From Sindora glabra (Eukaryota; Streptophyta; Magnoliopsida; Fabales; Fabaceae): a stretch of 64,000 bases of DNA. The notes under the pieces were generated by a model. That model saw nothing but the letters and a program-made list of their open reading frames with translations, did not search any database and was not told where the DNA came from. Shown here piece by piece: positions 35,699 through 47,999 of this stretch; positions within the stretch are counted from its first letter, which is position 1; the number at the start of each line of letters is the position of its first letter. The position numbers and the translations under genes are program-made. The DNA is taken from the NCBI GenBank assembly GCA_020226215.1, contig CM035225.1, positions 14,643,868-14,707,867 of the forward strand, read 5' to 3'.

Positions 35699-36649
35699 AC
35701 AATGGCAAATCTGAAAAGATAGTAACTACAAGCAATGTTTCAGATTCTTGACGGCTATATGTATATGCCTCTTATGAAGCATAGCTTATATATATATATA
35801 TATTACTTGACTGGCTATATGCCTCTGTCAAAATAAATTTAAGGTAATAAACTTGTGAAATATTAACCATGAAGGAATACATCAATTCATATTCCATTTA
35901 CATTCTAGGGAAACAAAAATCAATACTTATTAAGAGTCCATTTGTCATCCAAACTCTTTACAATTGAGTTCAATAGATTTGATTTTAATTTATTTAAAAA
36001 CATCATAAAAAAATCTACATTCAATGACAAAATTTACTTGCAGAATTTAGTGACGGATTACTTATTAATAAATAAATTTGTAGGTCTAAAAATAGTATAT
36101 CATTAATAAGCTGCTACAGTGCATTTTATTTAATGATATACTAAACGATAGATATTTAAAATTCTGTTGCTAATTTATGAATATATTTCATTATTGCGCC
36201 AACAAAAATTCAAATTTTGGACAAGAAAGTCCGTCACTAATTCCATCTCTAATCTGCAAATATATTCAAGTCACAGTAGCAGCTCCCAACTTTTCCTTTT
36301 TTTTATTCTCATTCTTCTCTCCTTTGCCTCTACTCTCTTCCGCCCCTCTAAACTCCAATGTCCTCCTTACTTGCCTCACCACTTGTTGCCACAAAGCAAC
36401 TTCACCGACATCCGTATTACCTTTAATCAGCGAGTTTTTTTGGCTTTGATTTAGGGTTTTTTAGAACTTTAAATTTTTTATTGAAATTGGGATATGATAA
36501 TTTAAAAATGAAAAAAAAAAACATTAGTGAATAATTTATTAATTTGTTAATTAATTTCGATTATTATGTTAATTTATATGAATTATTTATTAAAATTAGA
36601 ATATAATGATTTGAAAGTGAAATAGAAAGGCATCCATGGATGATGATGA
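35699..36649. other. Gene B 3' flank and left edge of the duplicated block
   Basis: No gene. A (TA)n run lies at 35790-35804. An inverted pair GAATTTAGTGACGGA (36043-36057) and TCCGTCACTAATTC (36230-36243), about 170 bp apart, could mark a small TIR element. The overlapping open frames at 36167-36454 are CT-rich low-complexity sequence without family resemblance. AATAGGATATGATAATTT-like and TAGAATATAATGATTTGAAA stretches near 36485 and 36597 form a weak direct repeat. The homology to gene A starts near 36650, marking a duplication breakpoint inside exon 4. Confidence 0.5.
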
Positions 36650-37639
36650 TATTCTGATTAAGATTTGGTCCCCTCACATCAACTGTCTGAAGCGACAAAA
36701 TGACCACGTGGCATCATCTCATACTGCCTCCGGTGCTCATAATTCCCCGTTGGGTTCTCTTCTTTCCCTTGGTAGCTGCTTCTCTTTTGCTTTGTGGCTC
36801 GTATTCAGGTTAGCCATTGGCACCATTTTCTTACTTCTGTTGCATGCATTATCCCCATGATTTTGTTCACATTCTGAGAGGACATTGTGTATTATGTTTT
36901 ATACCGTCCGTTTATTTGTAATTTTTTTCTAGCTAACGTTTCGCAATTTTAAATAATTGGTAGGTTTTGATTTCGGTTTTTCATCATCAAATTCCTTAAG
37001 TTATTATTTTATTTTATTTAATATTAACTTTTTTATCCACAAATTTTCAAGAAAAAATAATTTCTGTGACAGTGAAAAAATGTGATCTTTTAAAATTTTG
37101 AAATTTTCAAAATGTAAAATTGTTCCATGATAATCATATTCTAGAAAAAAGGAGGGGATTGAAAATTATTAGAAACTAATGTTACTATAAAGTGAGCTTT
37201 TTATTAGGTTTTATTGTCTCGCACGAATAATGTTAATTATTGTATGTGTTGATCTTCTTGTCTATTAGAAATTCGAAATTAGAAATCAAAATGTTTGTAT
37301 TTTAGGGCTTTGATGATAAATATCTTTTGTAAAAATATAGTTATAAATTATTAATATGATAAAAAATATTTAATATATTTAATATTAAATGTAATAAGTT
37401 TAATAGAGGATAACTTCCTTTTTCTTAAAAGAGAAGTTGTATTCTATTTTTACCACAAATTAAGGGATTATTTTTTTAATCATAGAGTATAATAGTACCC
37501 CTTCATTAATATATAAGAAAATAAAAATTTTCTATTAAAAATATCTTTTAAAAAATAAAAGAAACTTAGATGACTTGTTATTCTTGCTATAATAATAATA
37601 TATTTATTAACTTTGGCAGAGTAAAATGAGTGAAAGATA

Positions 37640-37989
37640 TGTTAAAATTTTATGATCCATAAAATATTTTTAATATTCATACAACCATAAATCTATAAAG
37701 AGGAGTACAAGAATTAATAATTAAATCAATGAGTTTTTTCGAATTACTAAACCCTCATGCTGTATCCATGAAATTAGATTGAGAAATTGACTGGATCACT
37801 ACTCACACATCCTTAAGTAAATCTTAGAGAGAATTGTGAGAATAACCAAACTACAATATAATTGAGACTGTAACTTACCTTATAAGGAGGTGAGTAGAGA
37901 TTCAAATCCTAATTAAAACCCAATTAAAATTAATTAGACTCATCATAATTAATCTATAATTAGGGTATATATACACACTAAATAATCAT

Positions 37990-38060
<71 letters not shown>

Positions 38061-38146
38061 AGGTATTATTATTATATTAATGAGATTGAATTATTATTTA
38101 ATTCAACTATATATTAAAATGTGTTAGTTCACAAAATTATTTTACA
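37640..38146 (-). repeat. Left LTR of the copia element (3' LTR in element sense)
   Basis: 507 bp. On the - strand it starts TGTAAAATAATTTTG at 38146 and ends ATAAAATTTTAACA at 37640. A purine-rich tract reading CTAAGTGGGAGAT on the - strand (38147-38159) abuts the U3 end, as expected for the polypurine tract. A TATA-like GTGTATATATACCC (- strand) lies near 37965. A (TA)n microsatellite at about 37996-38056 inflates its length. Confidence 0.9.
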
Positions 38147-38539
38147 ATCTCCCACTTAGACAATCACATTTTAATACATAATTTTGAATTACAATATGTA
38201 GTCACATTTAAACAATGTCATTAATACAATTTATACCATTACAACCATAGGTGAAATATGAGATTTTATTAAATGCATACCTAATCATCCAATAAGGTTG
38301 AAAAGATATACATATATGAAATACCTATTCCAAAGGATCAAACAAAATTAAAGTTTGTGTGTAATCAAAATATATAAAATGATCTGTGCATTTGCCCAAG
38401 ATGCTTTACAATAGTTTAAGACAAGGTCTTAATGTCTCCTTATATTGCCATAATACGATAAGCGCACTTTACAATATGATAAAATGGCAATATTATAAAA
38501 TTTCAAGATCAACACATTTCAGTTTCAAAATACACAAGT

Positions 38540-41500
38540 ACTCCCACTAACGCAAAACATTAAAAGATTTAATAAGGCCCATATCCAATACATTTCTTTT
38601 AAATATTCCTACAGTTAAGCCTTTAGTTAATGGGTCTGCAAGCATACAATTTGTCGAAATATGCTCAACATGAGTAAGATACTTACATGTCTTCTCTCTC
38701 ATAAATTGATATTTCACATCAAAATGCTTTGTGCAAGTAAAACTTCTATTATTTTAAGAGAAACTAACAACAGTAGTATTATCGTAATAAATGGTTAAAG
38801 ATTTTGAAATGCTTTCAACTAAGAGAAATTCAAAGATAAAATTCTTTAATCATATAGCCTCTCGAGTAGCTTCATAATAAGTGACATACTCTGCTTCCAT
38901 AGTAGGAGATTGTTGTTAAAGATTGTTTGATACTTTTACACAATAAATCTTCTCCTACAAGCATAAATCTATATCCAGATATTGATTTCTTATCATCTAG
39001 ACAACCTGCAAAGTCAGAGTCTGAATAACCTGTATAAATTAGATCATTGGACCTTTATAAGTTCAATATATAATTCTTTGTACCCTATAGGTATCTTGTA
39101 ACTTTCTTGGCTACTATCCAGTAGTCTTTGACTAAGATTACTGAGGTACCTCCTAAGCACACTAATTGCAAAAGCAATATCTAGGGCATGTACACACCTA
39201 GGTATACATCAGACTACTAACAACAAAAGCATATAGGGACCTATACTCATTCTAGATTTCTCATCATCATTTTGAGGATATTGGACTTTAGAAAATATTT
39301 CACCCTTTTGAATAAGGCGTAGCACTATGAGAGCATGAAGTCATGTTAAATCTTTTAAGAACTTTATCTATATATGCCTTTTGAGACAAACCAAGCAAAT
39401 CCCAAGATCTGTCACGATAGATCTTTATGCCAAGCATAAAGGATGCATTTCTAAGATTCCTTCATATCAAAATTCTATGACAATGCCTTTTTTGTCTCGT
39501 TCAAAAGATTTACATCATTACTCGCAAGGAGAATGTCGTCAACATATAACACAAGGATTATAAAATTGCCTGCACTCAGCATGTAATAGATGCATTGATC
39601 CACTACATTCTCTTTAAATCTAAGAAAGGATACAATCTCATAAAAATTGAGATATCATTGCCTAGATTCTTGTTTCAGGCTATATATTGACTTATTCAAC
39701 TTACATACTAAGTGCTCTTTTCTATTCTCTTGGAAACTATCTAGTTATTTCATATAAATTGTCTCTAATAGGTCACCATTAAGGAAGGCAGTCTTTACAT
39801 CCATTTGATGTAGCTCGAGATCAAAATGAGCTTATCAAAGTCATTATAACTCGAAATAAGTCTTTAGTTGAGACTGGTGAGAAAGTCTCCTTATAATCAA
39901 TTCCTTCCTTTTGTGTGTAACCTTTAGCTACTAATCTAGTCTTATATCTTTCAATCTCACCTTTAGCAGTCCGTTTGGTCTTAAAAATCTATTTGCATCC
40001 AACTGGTTTACATCCTGCAAGTAATTCCACCAAGTCCTATACATTATTCTTATACATTGACTATATTTCATCCTCCATGGCATGAATCAATTCTAAAGAA
40101 TTAAAGCTTGATATAACTTTTGAGAAGCTAATAGGATCAGAATCCTCATTCACATTAAACTCATGTTCTTGCAAATAAACCATATAGTCATTTGAAATTT
40201 CTTGACTGATGAGTTCTCTGTGATCTTCTTAGGGGAACTTCTTCAATTACAATATTTGGTTCATTCACTAGTTAGATTGGTTCAATCACAGGTTAATTTG
40301 GATCATTTTATAGCTCTATATGAGATGGTTCATCAGAAGGCACCTATTAGAGTAACAATATTTTGTTTATCAGCCGTTCAGGAGACATTACTTTGTTCTT
40401 CTCCTACAGAGATCTGAGGTGACTTTCTCCCATTATTCAACTCATCTTCAAAGTAGACAGCATGATCCGACTCAATAACTCTTGATTAATAAGATGGGTA
40501 ATAAAACTTACTTCCTCTTGAACTAATACAATAGCCAATGAAGTACCTGCTAATTGTTCTTACTTCAAGTTTCTTAGTATGTAGGTTATATGGTCTAATT
40601 CCATCCCCAAAAATATGAAAATGTTTCAAGCTAGGCTTCTTACTATACATTAGCTCACATGAATCTTTAGCACAAATTTACTCGAAACTTGATTTAACAT
40701 ATATGCAACAATTCTTAGAGCATCATCCCATAAAAATTCTGGTAAAGTAGAATGAGTACAGTATACATCATACCATTTCCATGAGTGTTTTGTTCCTTCA
40801 CTCTACAATTCCATTATGCTCTGGTGTGTCAAGCATAGTGTAACTAGCTTCTAATTTACACTCTTGTAAATATTTTGCAAAAGGATCAGGATTTCTTTCA
40901 ATTTTATCATATCTTCCATAAAATTCACCACTTCTATCTAAATGTACACATTTAATTTGCTTTCCTAATTTAAGTTCAATAGCAGCTTTCAACCTTTTAA
41001 AGGCTTCTAATGCTCCAGAGTTTTCAAAAAGAAGCTCCAGCTATTCAAATCTCAAATAGTCATCAATGAAGGTGATAAAATACTTGAAGCCTCCTATTGC
41101 ATTAGATAAGATGGGCCCACACACATCAATATGGATTAATTCTAGAATACTTTCTTTCCTGGTCCTCTTCCCTTTTCTAGCTCTACATGTTAGTTTTCCT
41201 TTAATACAATCCATACAGGTGCTGAAATATGAGAAGTCAAGTTTAGGTAAAACTCTTTCTTTTATTAATCATTCCATTCTTTCTTTGGAGATGTGGCTTA
41301 ATCTTCTATGCCAAAGCATTGAAGATGTTTCATTTAATTTTAGCCTTTTATTTCCAACAACTGTGTTGATGGAGTTTTCAAAAGTATTATTATTTCTAAA
41401 TAAACATGAATATCCATCTTGGTCCAAATAAGTTATAAAAAATAAATTTCTTCTCATAAAAGGTACAAAAATAACATTTTTTAATTCTAAAACATGACCA

Positions 41501-42560
41501 GTGGATAGATATAAAGAAATAACTCCTATGTGTTTAACTTGTACTTTGTCTCCATTTCCTAGTTTCAAAACTATTTCACCTTTACTTAGCCTTCTCAGAT
41601 TTCTCAACGCCTACAAATAATTAGTGACATGGATAATGGCACTAATATCCAACCACCAAGTATTAGAAGGAACTTCAATACTATTGGATTCAAAATAAAC
41701 TAGAGTCAAAGGATTACCTTTCTTCTTCTTTTCAAACCAGTTCTTGAATTTGAAGCAGTCTACCCTTTTGTGCCTAAACCTTTTGTAGAATTTGTAGTTT
41801 TCTTTGAATAAGGCTTTCTTAGGCTTATATTGCTACTCCTTCATATCATTCTTCTTCCTTTCATGATTAGATTTCCCCTTATTGTCCTTCTAGAAAGGCC
41901 TATTTGCTTGTCCAGAACTCAAACCATGAGAGACAAAATTCGCAACTTGCATCTTTGTTTTCTTCATATCCTTTTTTGCTTGAGTCACTATAGAAATCAT
42001 TTTAGTAATGGTCCATTCTCCTTTCTGAGTATTGTATGATATTTTCAGCACATCAAATTGAGGAGGAAGCGACTCCAAAGCTCACAAAATTAAGTAACTA
42101 TCTCCCAAATCGACATTCATACTTTTTAATTGGCTATAATAATGCACTAATTTCATTATATGCTCCTGAATACCATTCACTCCATCATACATAGTCTTTT
42201 CTAATAAAGATAGATAATGTCCTTTTTCAACTTTATCAAACTTAACGTATTTTTCAGCCACTGAATCCAGGAATGCTTTGACCTTCTGACTATCAGGAAT
42301 ACTCTGGCTTATAGTCTTGTCCATAGTGTACTTAATTACCATTAGACAAACTCTATTGGAATGAGTCCATTTTTATATTGTGCTCTTCAAGTAGGAGTTA
42401 ACTTCTTATTGATTTCTAGTTCCTCTTCACGTAAAGCCAAATCAAGATTAGAGATCGTCAAATATAGTTTCAAGGATTCTACCTAGTCCTCATGATTGGT
42501 CCCATTTAAAATTTTCACAGAGGTCAGTTGCATAAGAACAGAAGCTAAGAAAAATTATTA
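38540..42560 (-). pseudogene. Ty1/copia gag-pol polyprotein remnant
   Basis: Read on the - strand from about 42545 downward: gag of the UBN2 type (TMYDGVNGIQEHIMKLVHYY, SLPPQFDVLKISYNTQ), a degraded zinc knuckle near 41770, the protease region near 41660, GAG-pre-integrase (LWHRRLSHISKERM at about 41280-41320), integrase (CVHLDRSGEFYGRYD and TPEHNGIVE at about 40800-40950), reverse transcriptase (KTKRTAKGEIERYKTRLVAK near 39950; LYVDDILLAS at about 39530-39560, box intact), and the RNase H tail ending near 38540 (NCMLADPLTKGL). Many stops and frameshifts make it inactive. About 1.5 kb of leader without coding content separates gag from the primer-binding site (42560-44088). + strand open frames here are shadows. 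Confidence 0.88.
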
Positions 42561-44088
42561 AAATTTATGAAATTAATCATAAATTAATAACGTAGCATGT
42601 TTGAACAATAATCATGCTTAAATTTTCCTCATAGTTATGTAACTATTTACAGTATAATGCTATGATACTTAGTACCGATGGGGTATAAAGATTATAACAT
42701 AATACAAGAACTATATGCTAAATCCATAAAACCTAACAATGATAGAGTATCTAATAACTTTAGAAAATTAATATATAATTTTAATACTCATGTTATCACC
42801 TACTAACTACATTAATAGAATTATACCGATAGGGTATAATTTTCATTAATATAGTGCTCTCCTAATATTTTATTATTTCAAAATTTAATTACCATAACAA
42901 TAATTAATCAACATGATATATACAATTAATAAAAAATTACAAGAAATTTTATGTAATTAACCCACGATATGTGAGTTTAATTATACAAAATTCAAAGGCT
43001 TAACATGAGCAATTATAACCCTTGTATAAATTAAATAATTAATTGCATATTAATGACAAAAATTAAAAAAATATGCATACAGTATATAAATTATGTAGAA
43101 AAAATTTTATACAGTACACAATTATACAAAGATTACATAGTAAAAATTTCAAGCCAAAATTCAATTAAATTAATACTCAAAAAATTAAAACAAAAAATAA
43201 TAAAAAATATTTTATTTCCAAAAAAATATAGAAAAATTACCAAAAAATCAAGCTTGGAGAATGGAGCACAACCATGTTTTCATTTTTCTCAAAATTGTCT
43301 TTGGAAAGTGGTACATGCATTGCACGCACCTCCCACATGACTAGATGTTATCCAGAACTAGGCCAAACCATACTTGTAAGCACAGTGCATGTAGTACACG
43401 TGCCAAGGATGCAACTAGGTTTTGCCTAAAATTGGCAGTGCACGCGTTACACATGTAGACATGGCATGTGGACTGCATGCACCACATGCGCAGACACGAT
43501 ACGTGCAGTACTTGCACCAGTCTTCTTCTTTGCTCGAAATTGTGTTTTTTCGGGTTTTAAAAAGGTTTTTAGGTCTGGGAAAAACTATAATTTAATCCCA
43601 CCCAATTTTTCAATTTTTAATGCCAAAATTAAATGCATTTTAATCTTGATTTAATTTATAACATTATGTGTCAATTAATTCTAAAAAATTATTCATATAT
43701 TGTGTATTTAATTTCAACTATAAACCATTATGGCTTTCTTCTTTATTCAACATTAGCATCTATTTAATGCTTACTATCTCAAATTATTCATCAATGTGTT
43801 CCTAATATTTTTGTAATTATAGTTCTCCAGAATTCAAACAAAACATTCAACAATTTTTCAAAATCTTATTAGGTTCTTCATATCTCCGAAATTGAAAAAA
43901 TTGTTGTCAAAATATCAAATCAAATAAACAACATTCTGATTTAAAATAAATAAGAAACAGTAAAAATAATATTGTCATAATTCTTTTTTTTTTATTTATT
44001 ATGGCTAAAGCATACAAAGAATTCATTCTGGATAGAATAAAATATCAAAACATAATTTATACTATCTGACTCATCAATATGGATTTAA

Positions 44089-44100
44089 GCTCTGATACCA
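44089..44100 (-). other. Copia primer-binding site (initiator Met tRNA type)
   Basis: Read on the - strand this is TGGTATCAGAGC, the usual plant copia primer-binding site for initiator methionine tRNA, two bases after the LTR piece. It fixes the element sense as - and the 5' end at the right. Confidence 0.9.
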
Positions 44101-44102
44101 AT

Positions 44103-44262
44103 TGTTAGAATTTTATAATCTATAAAATATTTTTATATTCATACAACTATAAATCTATAAAGAGAAGTACAAGAATTGCACAATTAAATCAATGAGTTTT
44201 TTCAAATTACCTGACCCTCTTGCTATATCCATGAGATCAAATTAAGAAATTAACTAAATCAT
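44103..44262 (-). repeat. Partial copia LTR (U5 side) next to the primer-binding site
   Basis: 160 bp matching 37640-37798 in the same sense (TGTTAGAATTTTATAATCTA... at its internal end). It stops abruptly at 44262 where the inverted terminal segment begins. It is the remnant of the 5' LTR and lacks U3. Confidence 0.88.
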
Positions 44263-44660
44263 GTACTTGTGTATTTTGAAACTGAAATGTGTTGATCTCA
44301 AGATTTTATAATATTGTCATTTTATCATATTGTAAAGTGCAGTTATTGTATTATGGCAATATAAGGAGACATTAAGACCTTGTCTCAAATTATTGTAAAG
44401 CACCTTGGACAGATACATGGATCATTTTGTATATTTTGATTATACACACACTTTATTTTGTTTGGTCCTTTGGAATGGGTATTTCATATATGTATGTATA
44501 TCTTTTCAACCCTATCGGATGATCAAGTACGTATTTAATGAAATCTCATATTTAACCTATGGTTGTAATGGTATGAATTGTATTAATGACATTGTTTAAA
44601 TGTGGCCATATATTGTAATTCAAAATTATATATTAAAATATGATTGTCTAAGTGGGAGAT

Positions 44661-45133
44661 TGTAAAATTTTGTAGACTAACACATTTTAATATATAGTTG
44701 AATTAAATAATAATTCAATATCATTAATATAATAATAATACCTAGACCATATATATATATATATATATATATTATAATATGATTATTTAGTATGTGTGTG
44801 TATATATCCTAATTCTAGATTAATTGTGATGAGCCAATTAATCCTAATTGGATTTTAATTAGGATTTGGATCTCTATCCACCTTCTTATAAGGTGAGCTA
44901 CAGTCTTCTATCGTATTGCAGTTTGGTTATTCTCACAATTCTCTCTAAAACTCATCTAAGGATATGTGGGTAGTGATTTAGTCAATTTCTCAATCTGATC
45001 TCATGAATGTAACAGGAGGGTCAGGTAATTCGAAAAAACTCATTAATTTACTTATGCAATTCTTATATTCCTTTTTATGGATTTATGGTTGTATGAATAT
45101 TAAAAATATTTTATGAATCATAAAATTCTAACA
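44661..45133 (+). repeat. Right terminal LTR, inverted relative to the left LTR
   Basis: 473 bp, starting TGTAAAATTTTGTAG right after a + strand polypurine tract CTAAGTGGGAGAT (44648-44660) and ending ATAAAATTCTAACA at the target duplication. It is the inverted, diverged counterpart of 37640-38146, with a shorter (TA)n run at about 44750-44771. In a normal insertion this LTR would read in the - sense. Confidence 0.9.
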
Positions 45134-46713
45134 AGATATCCAAGTCCATACACAATCACAACCATAATGTGTGTAAGAGCATCAATATTTTCGATTGTGT
45201 TTGGTGTGAGAAGGATTGGAGTGAATGGAGGTTGGGTTGGAATGCGAGGCATCTAACCGTGGCTTATTCTGTATGCCAAACGTTGCTTACACGCCATTAA
45301 AATTAATTAATTAATGCTATTTAATAATTGATAATTAATAACGAATGAATACATGATTTTAGGGAATAGGGGGACCAGGATTAATGGCGACGGTGTTGGC
45401 TTGGTGTGTCCAGATGAGAGGCCCACTCTTCGTGTCTGGATTCAACCCTCTATTGCTGGTGCTTGTCGCTTTTGTTGGTTCTCTTATGTTGGACGAGCAG
45501 CTCCACCTTGCCAGGTGACATTCTTCAGCATTAGTTTATGTAAACAACACCTCTCTTTAACCATTATTCCCTTTTTTTCATAATTATATATTAGTGGAGT
45601 CATTTTTTGTTTTTATGTGAAAGTAAAATGAATAAATTATTGATGGATTAGAACTAAGAATAAAATACAAAATTTTGTATCTTTTCTAAATAATTGATTT
45701 TTTTGGTGATAAAATAATTATGTTTTAATTTTAGTTACTATCATATAAGATCTTTTTATAATTTATTCATTTTATCTTGCTTCACTTAGAGGGCTAGTTA
45801 AGTCAAAATGTTCGCATGAGAGCGGTTAAGTCATAGTATTTGCCAATGAGAGAGAGATATTGAGATGTTTTGCAGAGCGAGAGAAAAAGAGGGCGTGTGT
45901 TAAGTTGATACCTTACCAATATGGTGGTGATTTAATAAAAAGTACTTTAATTCATTGCGTTGGTCTAATGAAATCTATATTAATTTTAAATAAATTTTAC
46001 TTATTATTAAGTGATAATATTTATTGAGAGGGAAGAATTCTATTAATGTTAGCTTCATTTATTTTTTAAAAGATATTTTTGAAGAAAATCTCATCCTATT
46101 GTATATATAAAGGAGTATTATATATTTTTATATTTTATAATTAAAAAAATGATTTCTATAACAATAATAAAAAAGAAAAACAACTTTTTTTGAAAAATAA
46201 AAAATTATTTTTTATTAAACTTATTATATTTAATATTGAATATATAAATTATTTTCTATCATCTTAATAATTTATAACTATATTTATATAAAAGGTACTT
46301 TCTTCGAAACTTTAATTTTGAAAATAGTTATCATCCTGTTCAGTGATTAAAAAATATTGATATCCTAACATTGGTATTCATATTGATGATGGAGTAGACA
46401 CTCTAATTACGATTTTGTAAAATGCAGTGTGGTTGGAGCGATGCTGATTGTATTTGGACCGTACATGGTGCTATGGGGTGAAGCAAAGGAGAATAAAACA
46501 ATGAACCAATTGGTGCCATCAAAATGCCAATGCGAAGGCCAAAAAAGACTCCAAATGGCAGTAAGATCTCCGGCGCATGACCAAAGCAACCATAATGATA
46601 ACGATTTGAAGAAGGGTCATGAAGATTCAAAGCAAGATCAATGCAAACAGCTGCATGATGATATACGCAGCAAGGACATAGAAGTAATTTCACAAAATTA
46701 ATGCCTTATCAAC

Positions 46714-46866
46714 CAGTGGCGGAGGCAAGGGGGGCTAGGATGGACCCGGCCCCCTTACCTTAAAATTTTAATTATAATATGTAGTATCAAAATTAACATG
46801 ACCTCTCCTAAATGTTATAATATTTTAATTTGGCCCTCCACTTTATAATTTTTGCCTCCGCCACTG
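46714..46866. mobile_element. 153-bp MITE with 15-bp perfect TIRs after the gene C stop
   Basis: The ends are CAGTGGCGGAGGCAA and its exact inverse TTGCCTCCGCCACTG. The element is absent from the matching place after gene A exon 7 (25701-25725), which confirms it as an insertion. The flanks share TCAAC/CTCAAC, compatible with an eroded 8-bp duplication of the hAT type, but this is uncertain. It contains a GC-rich stretch and no coding frame. Confidence 0.85.
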
Positions 46867-47670
46867 AACTCAACATACATATATTATTATTATTATTATT
46901 ATTAAAATAAAATTAATAATGGCATCTGTAAAATTGTAAGGTGCAAATAAAATAGATATTAAATTATATAAAATTAAAAATTTGTCATTAGATAATAATT
47001 TTTACATATATTTTTATTCTTTGTATAGACAATTACATCTTTAAATAACATAAATAAAAGTATAAATAATTATTTAAAGATAAAATTATAATTTTATATA
47101 ATAAAATAATCATTTTATTAATCTCTTATAGTTTTAAGATCGAAATTATTAATTTTATTATTAATATTCTAGTTGACCTCTTTGCCTTTATATGGGCAGT
47201 TTACTTGGTAGGGTTTGGAAAAGGATATATAGATGTGGTCATATAGACACGAAAAATATATGTGCGCTACGTGTTTTTATTACAGAGAAATTACTCCACT
47301 TTATACCGATTTTCATGGACAATTCTATACTATAAATACTATTTTTTATATAATAATAGAAATAATAATTTACTTAACATATATGCATACATAAAATTTT
47401 AACTCGAACCTCAAATATAATAGAAAATATAAATTTTAAGGTAACATCAAATATTATTACATTATCAAAGTGTTGAGAAATACTGTTTTTTTATGCTATA
47501 TAATAAAAATAAGGGAGAATCGCTCTCATTTCTATGGTCTATATCAAAACACCTGCTATTCTCAACTGTTAAAAAGAAAAGGAAACGGGGGTACATGTTT
47601 TCATGTTAGGAAGTGGCTCCCATATTCTCCTTCTAAAATTTTGCTTTTGACTGTAAGACTGAAGAATTAC

Positions 47671-47703
47671 CCGCGGCCCCCCGCGGGGGGGGGGGGGGGG
47701 GGG
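47671..47703. repeat. GC hairpin and long G run in copy 2 flank
   Basis: CCGCGGCCCCCCGCGG followed by an unbroken G run of about 18. Copy 1 has only a G5-A-G3 stretch here (about 26479-26487), so this is a local expansion or a sequencing/assembly problem. Confidence 0.8.
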
Positions 47704-47999
47704 AGGGACTCTGTCTTCAATTTAATTTGAGAAAATTATAATTTACTTACTTGTATTATTAATATAAATTGAGTTCATTATGATTTGAAATGTCAAAATT
47801 AATCTATTTATAATTTAATTTGTTTATCTTAATTTTTTTTATAAAAAAAATAAATGATTACTAAAAAAAAAATGAGGTCAGGAAAGGGTATAAAAATGGA
47901 ACTCTATTGAAAATAAAAGAAAGTATAGAAGTCAGTATATTTTTATATGAAAGATGATACTATTATTTTTATTTATTTACAAATTTCACTACAAGAAAA

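Larger units (their letters stand above)
37640..45133 (-). mobile_element. Ty1/copia retrotransposon with inverted terminal LTRs, inserted in gene C exon 5
   Basis: A 7494-bp insertion flanked by the exact 5-bp duplication AGATA (37635-37639 and 45134-45138); the uninterrupted site is seen in gene A exon 5. Coding sense is on the - strand. Order along the + strand: complete LTR in - sense (37640-38146), internal pol/gag (- sense), primer-binding site, a 160-bp LTR piece in - sense (44103-44262), then a second terminal stretch (44263-45133) that is the inverted copy of 37640-38541 and includes a complete LTR in + sense (44661-45133). Both outer ends are therefore U5 ends reading ...TAACA outward. 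A normal element has directly repeated LTRs. Confidence 0.9.
36650..46701 (+). pseudogene. WAT1-related transporter, gene C: truncated, broken copy of gene A
   Basis: The parts homologous to gene A are: the 3' half of exon 4 (about 36657-36807; IKIWSPHINC...SLGSCFSFALW), exon 5 in two pieces (37620-37639 and 45139-45270), exon 6 (45363-45514) and exon 7 (46428-46701). Exons 1-3 and the start of exon 4 are absent. Exon 4 lacks one base near its end (CTCGTATTCAG versus CTCATAATTCAG in gene A), exon 5 lacks 7 bases after GTGTTTGGTG, and a copia element sits within exon 5. Exons 6 and 7 remain open and close to gene A (for example RGPLFVSVFNPLLLV is RGPLFVSGFNPLLLV here). It cannot make a full transporter. 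The ORFs at 45353-45583 and 46403-46693 are shadow frames. Confidence 0.92.

Noticed and set aside
36167..36454. Overlapping 90-95-codon open frames
   Set aside because: CT-rich low-complexity DNA with no domain resemblance and no splice partners.
41066..41431. 121-codon + strand open frame
   Set aside because: Antisense shadow of the copia GAG-pre-integrase and integrase region coded on the - strand.
47470..47730. 86-codon open frame ending in a poly-Gly stretch
   Set aside because: Produced by the G run; no counterpart is kept in copy 1.
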